Shown here in pieces: positions 34,402-45,169 of a DNA stretch of 64,000 bases (position 1 is its first letter; every line of letters begins with the position of its first letter). The notes under the pieces are model-generated. The model was not told where the DNA came from, searched no databases, and was given only the letters and a program-made list of their open reading frames with translations. Both the position numbers and the translations under genes were made by a program. Origin of the DNA: Ctenosaura bakeri. Its lineage: Eukaryota > Chordata > Lepidosauria > Squamata > Iguanidae. The stretch is taken from assembly GCA_948474755.1 (NCBI GenBank), contig CAOLHI010000648.1:62001-126000 (forward strand), read 5' to 3'.

Positions 34402-34999
34402 TTAAAGTGTTTGCCTCATTTCCTTCATGGTTGTGTTTAGAAGTGGGTTTAGGGGAGAGTCTGAGAGCTCACAATTTACCTCTGTTCATTCCTACCTACA
34501 ATGAAGTCATATAGAAATTTTGGGATTCAGTCTCACCTCAAAGTAGTCCTAGACAAATGCTCTGTCTTTCTTGTGGTGACTCAGACTTCTACCTCAGGGA
34601 CTTTCTATCTCACATTGCTCTTCTTGTTGCCAGCTCCTGTTGCCCTGATTTCCAGGATGAAACAGAGCCCTACCCCCCACCCCAGACACTGGAAGCAAGC
34701 TTGCACCTACTGCCACCACCGAGAGATCTTACAGGTCTCATCCAGAATGAGGGAGGCTTGTTCGTTACAAGTCTTATGGAGAAGAAGACAAATTGATCTG
34801 ACTCCTGTCCTTAGAGGCACCATCTTTATTTGCAGTACTGCTACTGAGATGCTTCCTGATTGAATAAATTGCAAACACAGAAACATATAAAAGAAAAAAA
34901 TGAGACACTCCAGGACAGAAAATCAGATATCCAGCAACAAATAGGATGAATTACAGTTGTTGACAGGATAAGTATCACTGCTTAAGATATTCAGAGGGA

Positions 35000-35290
35000 A
35001 GCTGTGTTGGCCATGTAGCAAAATACAACAAAATCCAAAATGCATGAAAGAGCAATACTTTTATTGGCCATGCAGTCCCCACATGGTCAAGAAGGGGAGT
35101 GGCCTCTGCTTGCATTGAGTCCTCTGGACAATCTTAACAGACAAACATCTAAAGAAAAAAAATGTTGGCCTGTAGGATTTTTAACATCTTTGCTTGAAGA
35201 AGAGGCCAGTGAAGCTTTGAGTGTTTCCATGATGTATTTTCCACAGTCCCCCTTTTGTGGATTTTGGATTTTGTTGTACTTCATTACTTA
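35000..35290. mobile_element. Element with 21-bp terminal inverted repeats
   Basis: The block at 35021-35041 (core ACAACAAAATCCAAAAT) is matched by its inverted copy at 35261-35281 with one mismatch in 21. Between them lie ACTTTTATTGGCC and GAAGCTTTGAGTG. No frame encodes a transposase. The target duplication is unclear. It is probably a non-autonomous DNA element or half of a larger dispersed repeat. Confidence 0.5.
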
Positions 35291-35406
35291 AAACACACAT
35301 AGACTCATGCATGAAACAGATTATTATTCAAATCAACAAGAAAGGCAAACAGAGGATAAAGCTAGGTTATTCAACAAGTTGAAAGGTGTAGACATGAAAA
35401 GACAAA

Positions 35407-35647
35407 GGCCCTTTCCACATCCTACCTTTTCTTGGCGCTGGGGTGCGATAATCATGCAAGCAGCCTCTTGTGAGATGCTCTCGCTTCCCTGCTTCTTCAG
35501 CTCCGCACGAGCTTCCTGCTTGCGCGATCGTTGCCTGCCAGCCCCTGGAGCCTTGCATGATTGCGAGGGCATCATGCAGATCGCTCCTTGCAATCGTGTG
35601 AGGCTCCAGGCCCTCTTTCGCATGGCAGATGCCGTGTGAAAAGGGTC
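35407..35647. mobile_element. GC-rich Harbinger-like MITE, short, family A copy 7
   Basis: A 241-bp element with ends GGCCCTTTCCACATCC and GTGTGAAAAGGGTC, and AAA at 35404-35406 and 35648-35650. The right end shows the double-TIR hairpin (GGCCCTCTTTCGCATGG facing CCGTGTGAAAAGGGTC) seen also at 2127 and 33981. Smallest full-length copy in the window. Confidence 0.75.
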
Positions 35648-36238
35648 AAAGACTCTGAAAGACCAAGATCATATGACATTTAATAAACACACAAACCCTC
35701 ACCACAGTTCTTTGAATGGTCTGCAGATAAGAGCTAAATCTGGCAAATGAGTGATGAGATACAGCAGATAACTGTCCACACATATTCCCTCCCTGTAATA
35801 ACTGTGATTGGAAGATGCCAATGAGATTATTTCCTAGGTTGCACATTGATCTGTCTGTGAGCAAACCCCAGCTTCCCTCTGTCGCCTCTGCTTACACCAC
35901 CCTAGCATTTTATTAGATGTCCCACTTGGAATCACACTGTCAGGGTTTCCCATACATTTAGGAAGTTCAAATTTCTGGATCAGCTGCTGCTCTAGAATCA
36001 GACCAAGCCATTCTGATCTGATGTGAACCAAAACTGGGCTAATCAGACTGATTTGGTTTAGAAATAATCCAAATCAGTCGTAAATCCTACTATATATTTT
36101 TTTACCTCTGAAGTTCTATGCCAATATCTAAATCATAACACTTTTCAATACCCACATATGGGCCATCAGCTCTGAGAAACCACTCATGCTATATTGGGAG
36201 CATCAGTTGCATCCTTAATGAACTGAAACTGAAACATA

Positions 36239-36434
36239 GGCCATTTCTGCACTATACTGATACAGTGCTATGATTCCATTTTCAACATCCTATGGAATCC
36301 TTGGGTTTGCAATTTAGGGAGGGGCATTCAGAATTCTCAGCCAGAGAGCTCTTTGGTCTTAGGAAACTACAAACCCCAGAATTCCTTAGGATGTTGAAAT
36401 AATAGCACTGTAACAGTATAGTATGGAAATGGCT
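36239..36434. mobile_element. Palindromic MITE, family B copy 5
   Basis: GGCCATTTCTGCACTATACTG and GTATAGTATGGAAATGGCT ends, with ATA and GTA flanks. The arms are intact, including TTTTCAACATCCTATGG and CTTAGGATGTTGAAAT. Confidence 0.75.
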
Positions 36435-36809
36435 GTAGTGTCGTTCACAAATATTTGTTAGAGAGTCCTACACTGGATGTCAGTACAGCTTGAACCGAAT
36501 GGAATGAAGAGCTAGATTGTCCTGTTCAAGCCAATATATAGAAAATTATCCTAGTTTCAATAGCTAAAATCTCTTCCAATTTAAAACTACATTTGTTTCA
36601 GCAAAAAATGGATCTTTTGGGTATATTAGATACCAATGTACCTTTTAAAGAAAGTAACTGTTGACAGTATTTTTTTTCCTTGCAAGATTTTTGTTTTTGC
36701 ACTTTTCCTAGCTCCTTTTGGATATCCAGCTCATCAGCACCTTCACTCTTACACCTTCTTAGAAATGGATAAACTAACCCTGGAGTTATGTTCAATTTTT
36801 TTTCAGTTA

Positions 36810-36930
36810 GGGCAAGGGTGAAGGCACAGCCCTCCAGATGTTCTTGGAATATATCAGAGCCAACACTAAGAGAAGCGGGACTTGCAGTCCAACAAACTCT
36901 GGAAAGCCATATGGTTCTCATCCCTGTTTT
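36810..36930. mobile_element. Degenerate palindromic MITE, family C
   Basis: GGCACAGCCCTCCAGATGTTC and the facing GGGACTTGCAGTCCAAC, AACTCTGGAAAGCCATATGG, TTCTCATCCCTG. Skeleton as at 22199. Confidence 0.45.
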
Positions 36931-38185
36931 AAGGAAAAGAAGTTTCAAGAATCTTCTCTCTTTTCCAGAATGAGCCAGTCTGCCCTTTTATGCCTGTCAG
37001 TGAAGAATTTCTTCTATGGAGTTGCATATCAGAATAATCAAAATAATGACTGAAATGTTGCCTAAAGTATGATTTGAAGCAAAAGGAATTTGTATACGAA
37101 GACAAAGAACAGGTTTTCCACATATTGCTGTGCTATTACCAGACTTTTCACCCAACAATGAAGGATTCTTCCTCAGACAAAATAGTCAAGAATTTTTTTT
37201 TGGGGGGGGGGGAGGGAATGGGTTTTAATTTTTAGCATTTTTTCTAGGATTTGGGATTTGCTTGTCCCTTAATTCCCCACAAGAGAGCTAACTCCTGTTA
37301 TAAAAGGGACAGGTGGTCTCAACAAAGCTTGTGCTAACTAAAAGTTTTTGTATTTTGATAAGAATGTAGTGGTTGCACAATTGGCTGTGGTAGGTCATTG
37401 GGTCAGCAGGGAAAAATGTGTTCAGAAAGTGTTTTTTATTCCACTCCCTGAGAACTGCCTTTCCCTCATGGATTCAGGTATCCAAGAGATTTACTGGCCT
37501 GGGGCTAAAATGTCTGAAATCTTTCCTGGAATTTGGTTGTAGGATTTAGCCTTATTCAGTCCTAAAATTTAGCCCTATCCTTGTTTGTGTGTTTTTCACC
37601 TTGCTTCACCTTTTTAAAGTTAGGGGCTTTCCTTCTACAGTGTTTTTCTTATCTAGTTTGAGCCCAAAACTGAGGTCAACGATTTTGAGAGAAATCAGCA
37701 GCATGCTAGAAATGATTTGATGACTCATTGTGCAAAAGCAAGGCAGAAATGTCTTTGCAAAATGGTTATGAATATGATGGTCAAAACTTTTTGTAATTTT
37801 TTTTATGATCAGTACAATTGTTCACAGAACACTTTTATGGCCTACTCATTACATATCACACACTCAAGGCTACCTTATCTTGCTGTCAGGGACTGTGAAA
37901 TAACCAGCTGTCACCAGATAAGAATATATCCCCATCTAATTCAGTATGGTCTACTCAGATCTGCATGGGTTTTCCTGCTTCTTGAGAGTCTTTTAACTGT
38001 AGATCATAGACTATAGCTTAAAATTGCCTTGAAAATGCACCATCTGTGTCAACTTTTCACTTGGCATGATGTTGTTCCTGAAATACATTATACCTCCAGA
38101 AATTGTAGCTCCCCAAACAGCTTCTCATCATTGTTTTATTTTTAAAATTTACACACACATACACACTTCTCAGAACTGGCTGTGT

Positions 38186-38653
38186 TGTTATTATATGCCT
38201 CCAAGTTGTTTCCAACTTATGACAACCCTAAGGAAAAGGGCTGGTGGCGCAGTGGTTAAATGCCAGTACTGCAAGCCACAAACCACAAAGTTGTGAGTTC
38301 GATCCTGCCGGGCCCTAAGGTTGACTCAGCCTTCCATCCTTTCGCAGGTCGGTAAAATGAGTACCCAGCTTGTTGGGGGCATGTATAGAAAAATGTTTCG
38401 AAATACATGCTAAATTGTTCACCGCCTCGATCTATATGGAGAGGCGGGATACAAATAAATAAGTAAAAATAAGTAAAGGTGAACCTATCACAGGGATTTC
38501 TTGGAAAATATTTTTCAGGGGGGAAGTCTGCTTCTCAGGCTGAGACAGTGTGAGTTGCCTAAGGTCACTCAGTGGGTTTCCAAGACTAAGTGCAGATTCA
38601 AACCCTGGTCTCTGGAGTCGTAGTCCAACACATAAACCATTACACTGTGCTGG
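38186..38653 (-). mobile_element. tRNA-derived SINE (Anolis-type) split by a second SINE
   Basis: The minus-strand copy begins at its 3' end with TTGTTATTATATGCCTCCAAG and CCAACTTATGACAACCCTAAG. It resumes at 38477 with GGTGAACCTATCACAGGG and ends with the tRNA-like head, whose B box complement GATTCAAACCC lies at 38595-38605, and TAGTCCAACACATAAACC. The uninterrupted copy at 9814 gives the expected continuity CCTAAGGTGAACCTATC across the break. Confidence 0.8.
38238..38476 (+). mobile_element. tRNA-derived SINE, second type, nested
   Basis: The head has A box TGGCGCAGTGG (38245-38255) and B box GAGTTCGATCC (38295-38305), the pol III promoter of a tRNA gene. The body continues GACTCAGCCTTCCATCC, TCGGTAAAATGAGTACCC and CACCGCCTCGATCTATATGG, with an end reading GAGGCGGGATACAAATAAATAA. 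A short AAGG repeat at the two edges is the probable target duplication. It is well preserved and younger than the SINE it splits. Confidence 0.85.
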
Positions 38654-38919
38654 TTTTATCTCTAACATTAGGCAAAGTGAGACAACTGCTTTGGGCAGCA
38701 GATTTGGGGGTCAGCAGTGGAGTTATCTTGGCTGTTCACCATTGTTGGAAGACATAGTAGTGTGTGCCATGTGGCTGTCCTGATGCTCTATCCTAGCCTG
38801 ATGTTCTCAGGTGTGGTAAGATGTTGTCCCACTGTCAGAACTGAAGAAAGCTTCAGTTGAGAGACCAGTCAACTTCTGTATGTGGAATGGTTAGGAATGA
38901 TCCTTACCCCCTGCATCTT

Positions 38920-39157
38920 TTTTTTTATTTTTTTTTATTATTTATTTGTATCCCGCCTCTCCATATGGATCGAGGCAGCAAACAACTTACAAATAGCATG
39001 TATTCGATACATTTCTTATACATGCCCCGAACAAGCTGGGTACTCATTTTACCGACCTGCGAAAGGATGGAAGGCTGAGTCAACCTTGGAGTCTGGCAGG
39101 ATCAAACTCACAACCTTGTGGCTTGCAGTACTGGCATTTAACCACTGTGCCACCAGG
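38920..39157 (-). mobile_element. tRNA-derived SINE, second type, with target duplication
   Basis: Minus-strand copy of the SINE at 38238. It runs from the T-rich tail and TTTGTATCCCGCCTCTCC through TACCGACCTGCGAAAGG to the head, with B box complement GGATCAAACTC at 39099-39109 and CCACTGTGCCACCAGG. GCATCTT occurs immediately outside each end (38913-38919 and 39158-39164), a 7-bp target duplication expected for LINE-mediated retroposition. Confidence 0.85.
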
Positions 39158-39809
39158 GCATCTTGGGATATCTTGGGATGGCCCTCCTACCATACTCATA
39201 ATGGGGTGGGGGTAGGGAATAAATGTTATACAACTGCAAGAAGTTTAATTTAAAGCAGTTGGGAGAGAAAAAAAATCAGTCCAAGCACCTTCCAGCTTTG
39301 AAACATTGCACCATTACAACCTGCCAATAGGTAAGCATAATTTATTTCCCCTCTGTTTGGTGTCTTGCTAAACTTTTGTCCAAGGGCAAATTCTTCTTTT
39401 CCCCCCATCCTTTTTTTTTTTTTAATGTGAACCAGACTGGCAAGGTTGCTATGTATACACAAGAATAAAGATATACTCTGGTTACTCAATATGTGTTTTG
39501 CAAAAGTCGACTGTTTCAAGTGAAGTTGCAACATGTCACTCAGTTTTGCAACACTGGGTGGAAGCTGTACACCTACATTGAAAGATGTTTCTACCTGAGG
39601 TGGCTACTTTGAACCTAGTCCATGGGATTACAAAAGCCTTTTTTGTGCATTCAGAGGAACACAAGTGGTCTCCAGTTGGGGAAGAAGCAAGGAGAGAGAT
39701 GCAAATTACACCTCCTCGCTTTCAACATCCTCTACATGTTGGCTCCATTTCCAACTTTTGTGTGTTCAGTTCAAAAGTTTGAAGAGAGATCCTAAGCATG
39801 TTCAGCTGA

Positions 39810-39920
39810 ACTAGAGCTTAGAAATATATATTTTTTTGGAATATAGCTCCAAGAATCTCCATGTTGGCTGGGGATTTGGGAAGCTGTAGTCTGAAAAGTA
39901 ACTTTTTTGAGCTCTGAGTG
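39810..39920. mobile_element. Palindromic MITE, family D
   Basis: TTTTTTTGGAATATAGCTCC, AGAATCTCCATGTTGGCTGG and the facing GGGAAGCTGTAGTCTGAAAAG, TAACTTTTTTGAGCTCTG. Confidence 0.5.
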
Positions 39921-40004
39921 GAATTTTCCATTTGAAAGGGATATTTGGATTATCCTGAGGTTCCTTACCACAAGTAGAATTCTAGGTGCATTCAGCTTAA
40001 TGTG

Positions 40005-40563
40005 GGCCCTTTTCGCACGGGCTTTCTGTCGCGCGACAGCCCCGTGAGCCTCGCGGGAGTGGAAGCGTCGCTCTGCACAGCGCACTCCCACTTCCGCCGC
40101 GCTCACGGGGCTGCAGCAGCGCGATTGCGGGTTTTTTGATTTTCGCCTCAAAGCGAAAATCACCCACGCTCACGCAACACTCCCGGCGCCCAGGCGCACT
40201 TACCTCCTGCGTGGAGTGTTGGGGAGGCGGCCGGGTCGCGCTTCCTTCCCTCCTCCCCTGCGGAAGGAAGGGGCGGGGCGGGGCGCTAGCGTGACGGACG
40301 CGACACCTCCTGCTTCGTGCGCGCGTGGGGGGGATGGACGCGACACCTCCTGCTTCGCGCGCGTGCGGGGAGGACGGACGCAAAAGCCTCCTGCTTCACC
40401 CGGGGGAGGGCGGCTCGTGCGAGAAACCTCCTCCGGTGCCGCTTCCCCCTCGTTCCTTCGCCTGCAGAAGGAAGGAGGGGGAAAACGGCAGCCTCCCGGA
40501 GGAGCCTCCTCGGGCAAGCCGCCCTCCCCCGCTCGCGCGAGAAGCCTCAATGCGAAAAGGGCC
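40005..40563. mobile_element. CpG-island-like Harbinger-type MITE, family A copy 8
   Basis: The largest copy (559 bp). Ends GGCCCTTTTCGCACGGGC and GCGAAAAGGGCC, with GTG duplicated at 40002-40004 and 40564-40566. CpG density is far above the flanks. The right half contains three diverged tandem units of about 43-55 bp, each with GGACGCGACACCTCCTGCTTC or a variant (near 40300, 40336 and 40378). A stem GATTTTCGC..GCGAAAATC lies near 40137-40161. Overlapping open frames of 110-142 codons on both strands arise from GC content and do not look like proteins. Confidence 0.8.
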
Positions 40564-41020
40564 GTGGTTTTGAACCACCGCCTTGTTATTGCAGTTATGC
40601 TATTTCTGGTGAGAGCATTAGATATCATTTGATATCAAATAATTTGGCCTCTACTTGACCTTTCTCTGCCACCCTGCTCTACGTGTTTGCAGAGGTCCTC
40701 CGGACAAGCACGTATTAGGTGCTGCCGTTAATGGTTGTAAATTCCAAACCTCATTTAGGCAGGCACCTTAATACCTCTTCAATGCTTAAGGGACCACTCC
40801 TTCTTGCAAACCAGCCTTGCTCAGCACGAATTTACACAAAGACACTCTGCCAAGAGGCCGAGCCACTCCTTTATGTTGGGCCATCTGCATACTGGCCATA
40901 CTATTGTCATCAAGCGCTAAGCCCATCATGCAAAATCTGACCTTTTCCAACGCCTTTGTTCAGCTACAAATTCCCTTTGTTCTCATCGAGCATGGCATGG
41001 CCTGTAGGTAAAATCCACCC

Positions 41021-41027
41021 TATAAAA
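41021..41027 (+). promoter_or_regulatory. LTR TATA box
   Basis: TATAAAA preceded by CCACCC, about 437 bp into the LTR and 240 bp before the polyadenylation signal. It would define the start of R roughly 25-30 bases downstream. Activity is unknown. Confidence 0.6.
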
Positions 41028-41262
41028 GGTCCCCTTTTCCGAGCCCTCCTCGGAACACCCCGGACTGCTATCCTGCCTTGCTGTCGGTTTGTCCAGTGAG
41101 TCGCCCCCTCAGCGAACCGTGCTGAGTTTCTTCCCCTGCAACCTCTGTTTTTCTCCAGGACTATGAGACCAGGTGTCGTATTACCCATTCCCCTGAAAAC
41201 TCTCCATTTCTATTTCTCAGTTAGCTGTGTGCATGTGTTGTCTTGTTCGTTGTTTGTCCTTT

Positions 41263-41268
41263 AATAAA
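41263..41268 (+). terminator. LTR polyadenylation signal
   Basis: AATAAA in the context TTTAATAAAACTATC, followed by T-rich sequence, matching the R/U5 boundary of an LTR in the plus orientation. Confidence 0.6.
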
Positions 41269-41469
41269 ACTATCATTTTTGTTACTTTTAAACTTGCCTG
41301 GCTACTCTTCTGACATGATGCCGTAGACCTAGGGTTAAAGATCCTAGCTAAAGTTACCCTGCCTCTCGTTAGCTTGAGAGAATGCTCGAGTCTAATTTCC
41401 CCCATCTTGTGTTGTTATTTGGTAATTTGGACACCCTCCCGGGACCCCCAACATACAGGGTAACAGCCT

Positions 41470-43110
41470 GAACATTCATGCTAAATGTGTTACACCGTTC
41501 TCCCTGTAAGGCCACATTTTTAAGGTCTCATTTGTTCAGCCAAACAAAGGACTACAGTCAAAGAAGGACAGAACATTATACTGTTATTTTTAAAAATGCT
41601 GCTCTGATAAGTAGAGTTCTATTTCAGTGAAAATGGCTGAGAATTCATCTTGAATGGCAGCCTAGAACCATCTAACCCCAGCAGTCCTAAGAATATACTT
41701 AGGGAAGACCAAGAATTGGTGCTGAAAATTGCCATTTCTTCTTCCCTTCTTTGAATCTGTAGTTAAGGAAATCTTGCCATGGTATCATCATCCAATTGTA
41801 CATATCCTCCTCTCATTTCCCTCACTCTATTGCATGTCAGTGTGGGTAGGGATGAGGAAAAAACACAACAAAAGGATGTTGCATGTTTCCTCAATGGTAT
41901 TGTTCAAGAAAAGGAAGCCAAACTTGATTTCTGGAATGACCATTTTGAACAAGCCATGTGTAGCTGTGGCATTACTTTGGGGATAGGCCAATAATGGCCT
42001 CCTAGATGCCACTGAACTGCAACTTCTGGTAGTCCTGGGCAGCACTAGGTGATAATAGGGCATGAGAGTTGTTGTGCTACAAGATATGGAGGGCTACAGG
42101 TTTTCTACCCTGCATGATGTGGAAATGAGTACACCGAAATCAATTCTTAATTCTAAATTCTGAGTTGTCTTGGCAATAATATTCTAACAGGCTCCTAAGA
42201 ACAGCTTCTTCAAAAACATGGGTACATGAGTATTTTTAGCTGGATATTTTGTGAAACTGTAGTATATAGTCCACTCAAATTATACTGTATTCAGTTTAGC
42301 TTAAGCCAATTATTGGACACACAATTTTTATATGCCTATATGTGTTAGCTTATGTAGTTTCATAGAAATGGACAAGTTAAATATTGGAGTTGTAGCCAAT
42401 TTCTTCAGCTTTTGGAGGACTGTCTGCTGCCTTTTTTTTAAATGGTCGAAATGTTGGCATAAAACAGATATTATATAATTTTCTGGATAGTCCACTTAAC
42501 GTCTTAAAAGGATATTTAGAAATAGTACATAAAAAGATGCCATAGTTCTGGTATCAAAATTATTAAATTTGTTTAACTTGCAGTTACTAAATACTTGCAG
42601 AATCTAAGCATAAATTCATTTGCCACATAGGAATATTTCTAGAAGTGCTGAACTGAACTGGGACAGTGAAGCTTACCACTGGTGTAAGAGTTGGGAGGAA
42701 AAAAGAATGGATGTCTTTGGAAAAGAAATTGATGCCCTTTTGTAGCGGGAGAGATTCATGATACAATTTTCATCTAAGGCAAAACAAGCATAATTATAGG
42801 TCAATAGATTTCAATTCCATTGTGAAACTCTTTTCTCTGTGTAATGGCCTCCTTAGTTCTCACCTCTCCATTTACAATCTTTAGCAATTTTTTTTTTAAA
42901 TAGCTGGTAAGGCAACAATGCTTTCTGAATAACAGACTTTTCGAAGGATAAGTAGGGTATACTACTTATCTTTCCAAAAGTGTATCATAGTTACTATGCT
43001 TCAAGAGTTTCTGGATTATATGGAAAATAATAATTTTTTTAGTGATTATGAATGTGACCTACAAGAAAATACTGGGCATTCCTATTACAGTCAGAGCTCC
43101 ACTGTATTCC
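41470..43110. other. Unique intergenic sequence
   Basis: AT-rich, with one family C palindrome at 41985-42112. No coding or RNA gene seen. Confidence 0.4.
41985..42112. mobile_element. Palindromic MITE, family C
   Basis: GGCCTCCTAGATGCCACTG, ACTGCAACTTCTGGTAGTCC and the facing GAGAGTTGTTGTGCTACAAG, TATGGAGGGCTACAGG. Confidence 0.45.
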
Positions 43111-43116
43111 CTCCAG

Positions 43117-43315
43117 GTGTCCTTTCACACTGCACAATCAGAGTGCTACATTTCACTTTAATGGCCATGGAAACATCCCATGGAATTCTGGGATTTGCAG
43201 TTTAGGGGGAGCATTTGTAATTCTCAGCCAGATCATTCTAGTGCCTCCCTAAACTACAAACCCAAGAGTCCCTGGGATACTGCCATGACAGTCAAGTGAA
43301 ATATAGTGCAACCTA
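43117..43315. mobile_element. Palindromic MITE related to family B
   Basis: GTGTCCTTTCACACTGCAC left. Arms TTTCACTTTAATGGCCATGG and CATCCCATGGAATTCTGG face CAAGAGTCCCTGGGATACTG and GACAGTCAAGTGAAATATAG. It shares the central GGGATTTGCAGTTTAGG / CTAAACTACAAACCC with family B but has different outer arms. Confidence 0.6.
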
Positions 43316-43672
43316 GTTGAATGGGTCACAGTTTCTCTGTGTCACCTATAATTGTCAGTCTGCATCTATTGGCCACTGAATATTCTAAACTGAGTTGTTT
43401 CTTTAGGTCTTTCTTCTTTCTTCTGTTGTGTTTTCTTTTCTCCCCAAAGATTTTTTTGTACATCTGTAAACCCTGGGACTTTCCTGAGTCTCTTTTTTGT
43501 GAATGCTGCCATTTTGGCTCCACACTCAGAGAATATATTCAATATTAATCAAGAGGGGTGTGTGTGGACCTAATTCATATGGACCCATGCAGACATGCTT
43601 GTGTATCCCTTCCTTTCAGAATCAATACTTCTTAACATGTAGCTCAAGAAGCATTACATTAGACAGGATGGG

Positions 43673-43800
43673 CCAGATGAAGAGATTGGGAAAGTTATGA
43701 TTTTGGATTACATCTTCTAGAATCACCTAGTCACCATGACCACTCTGGCTGGAGATTGTAGGAGTCAAAAAGGAACTTTGTCAAGCTCTGTTTGGGCAAT
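43673..43800. mobile_element. Palindromic MITE, family D
   Basis: GAAAGTTATGATTTTGGATTAC and TCTTCTAGAATCACCTAG face CTGGCTGGAGATTGTAGG and AAAAAGGAACTTTGTCAAGC. Confidence 0.45.
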
Positions 43801-44369
43801 GTGAAAGTTCTCCTTGTGATGTCTTCACATCATTTCCCATTTACATGTGCTGCATTTCCCAAGGGATGAAAAGGCAGTGTAAACCAGTACACAAAATTGT
43901 ACAGAGATGGGACCTTCTATACGCAGCATAAATAACAGTGAAAGGCCTCTTTTGGCCTTCAAAGTACATAGGGAGGGAAGGAAAGAGGGAGAGTGACTCA
44001 CATTCTAATTGCAACCATTTTTTCACTGATGGTTCCAAAATAACCCTTTCTAGAGTGCTCTTCGTATCTTGTGGTAAAAAAGATAAATCAGTTACGTATT
44101 TATCTAGTTTATAGATGCAGACAAGCCTGGATTTTACTTTTTCCTGTCAATTTCCTAGTCATATTGGAAGGGAGACTAATTGCCAAGTTTTTAGAACACC
44201 TTTATAAAAACTGAGGAATTATTCAAAGGTTGTCATAAGCTTAGATAGCCAGAGGAAAGAGGGATTTGGTGACTAATTCTCTACACCACAGTCATGTCTC
44301 TTACTGGCATCTGCCATACAGTTCTGAAATGAACTCTGGAAAAACCTCAGAGAAACATTAACCATGTCT

Positions 44370-44600
44370 TCACATAGTAATAACAATGGGAGCAAACAGT
44401 AGCCTTGGCCAATTATACCATCTCAACAGAACACCATTTGCCCGAGGCAGCCTCATATGAAGTGGCTGCTTATTACGCAAAGGATTCTGATTGTGATAAC
44501 CGTGTCCTGTTTGTCATGTGTTGCAATTTTGTTGTTGTTCTTTTCACCCAGGGGGCACCTAATACACTGCAACCTGTCACTTGACAAGTGACAAAATGTG
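44370..44600. other. Weak candidate conserved non-coding element
   Basis: Repeat-free sequence with GGCCAATTATACC, GGCAGCCTCATATGAAG, GCTTATTACGCAAAGG and GTGATAACCGTGTCC. Retained CpGs and the mixed composition suggest possible constraint. Unconfirmed. Confidence 0.2.
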
Positions 44601-45029
44601 AATGACATCTCCTATTACCCCAGCAGGGGGAAAAATTGAGATTTTGTTGTTTTAAAAGTGCTCATGGAATCATGTAGTGGGGCAAGTAAACAAGCCAGGC
44701 AGGGGTTGGCCTTGATGCCCCGTAGCTTTCCCAGCAACAAGGAGGGCCTGGGAGTCCACCAGAGAGGGAAATGCAAATTGGGTCTGCAAAGTTGAGGGGC
44801 ACTATTTTGTCTCCTATTTTTTAATCCCTTAGTTGATAACCTGCTGTTGGTCCATCTTTTGGACTGAGTTGCCAGTTTTTTCATTTGTTTCACAGTTCTG
44901 ATGCTTGTACAGGAAAAAGGCAGAAGGCTAGAGTTTTATGGCAGGAGAGGTGAAGAAACTCTAGGAGGTGACAGCGATGAACAGCAAAACCAGGATGAAT
45001 AGCAGAACCTTTTGAGTGGGTTCCTACTG

Positions 45030-45164
45030 CTGTAGGCTGTATTTCAGAGGAAGGAACTGACAAAACCACCTCTGGATATTCTTTGCCTAAGAACACCCTA
45101 TGAAATTCATGGGGCTACCATAAGTTGACAGGTTGACAAGTTGACTTGAAGGCACATACACACA
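45030..45164 (+). mobile_element. SINE 3' tail fragment
   Basis: GTATTTCAGAGGAAGGAACTG, AAAACCACCTCTGGATATTC, ATGAAATTCATGGGGCTACC, GACTTGAAGGCACATACAC. It carries the tail module of the 5S SINE at 26914 with a small internal GTTGACAG duplication. No 5S- or tRNA-like head is present. Confidence 0.6.
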
Positions 45165-45169
45165 GTTTG

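Larger units (their letters stand above)
40584..41465 (+). mobile_element. Solo LTR of an endogenous retrovirus-type element
   Basis: An 882-bp unit begins TGTTA and ends TAACA. It is flanked by GCCT at 40580-40583 and 41466-41469, a 4-bp target duplication as made by several retroviral integrases (gammaretrovirus-like among others). Inside, a TATA box (41021-41027) and a polyadenylation signal AATAAA (41263-41268) are in the spacing expected for U3-R-U5. No gag, pol or env coding sequence and no internal region is present, so recombination between two LTRs is the likely origin. Class cannot be fixed without a database match. Confidence 0.7.

Noticed and set aside
38238..38310. Functional tRNA gene
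   Set aside because: A and B boxes are present but there is no cloverleaf acceptor end, and the unit continues into a SINE body with a second copy nearby.
40200..40658. Overlapping open frames up to 142 codons on both strands
   Set aside because: They lie in the CpG-rich MITE with tandem repeats; stop codons are rare there because of GC content, and no domain is visible.
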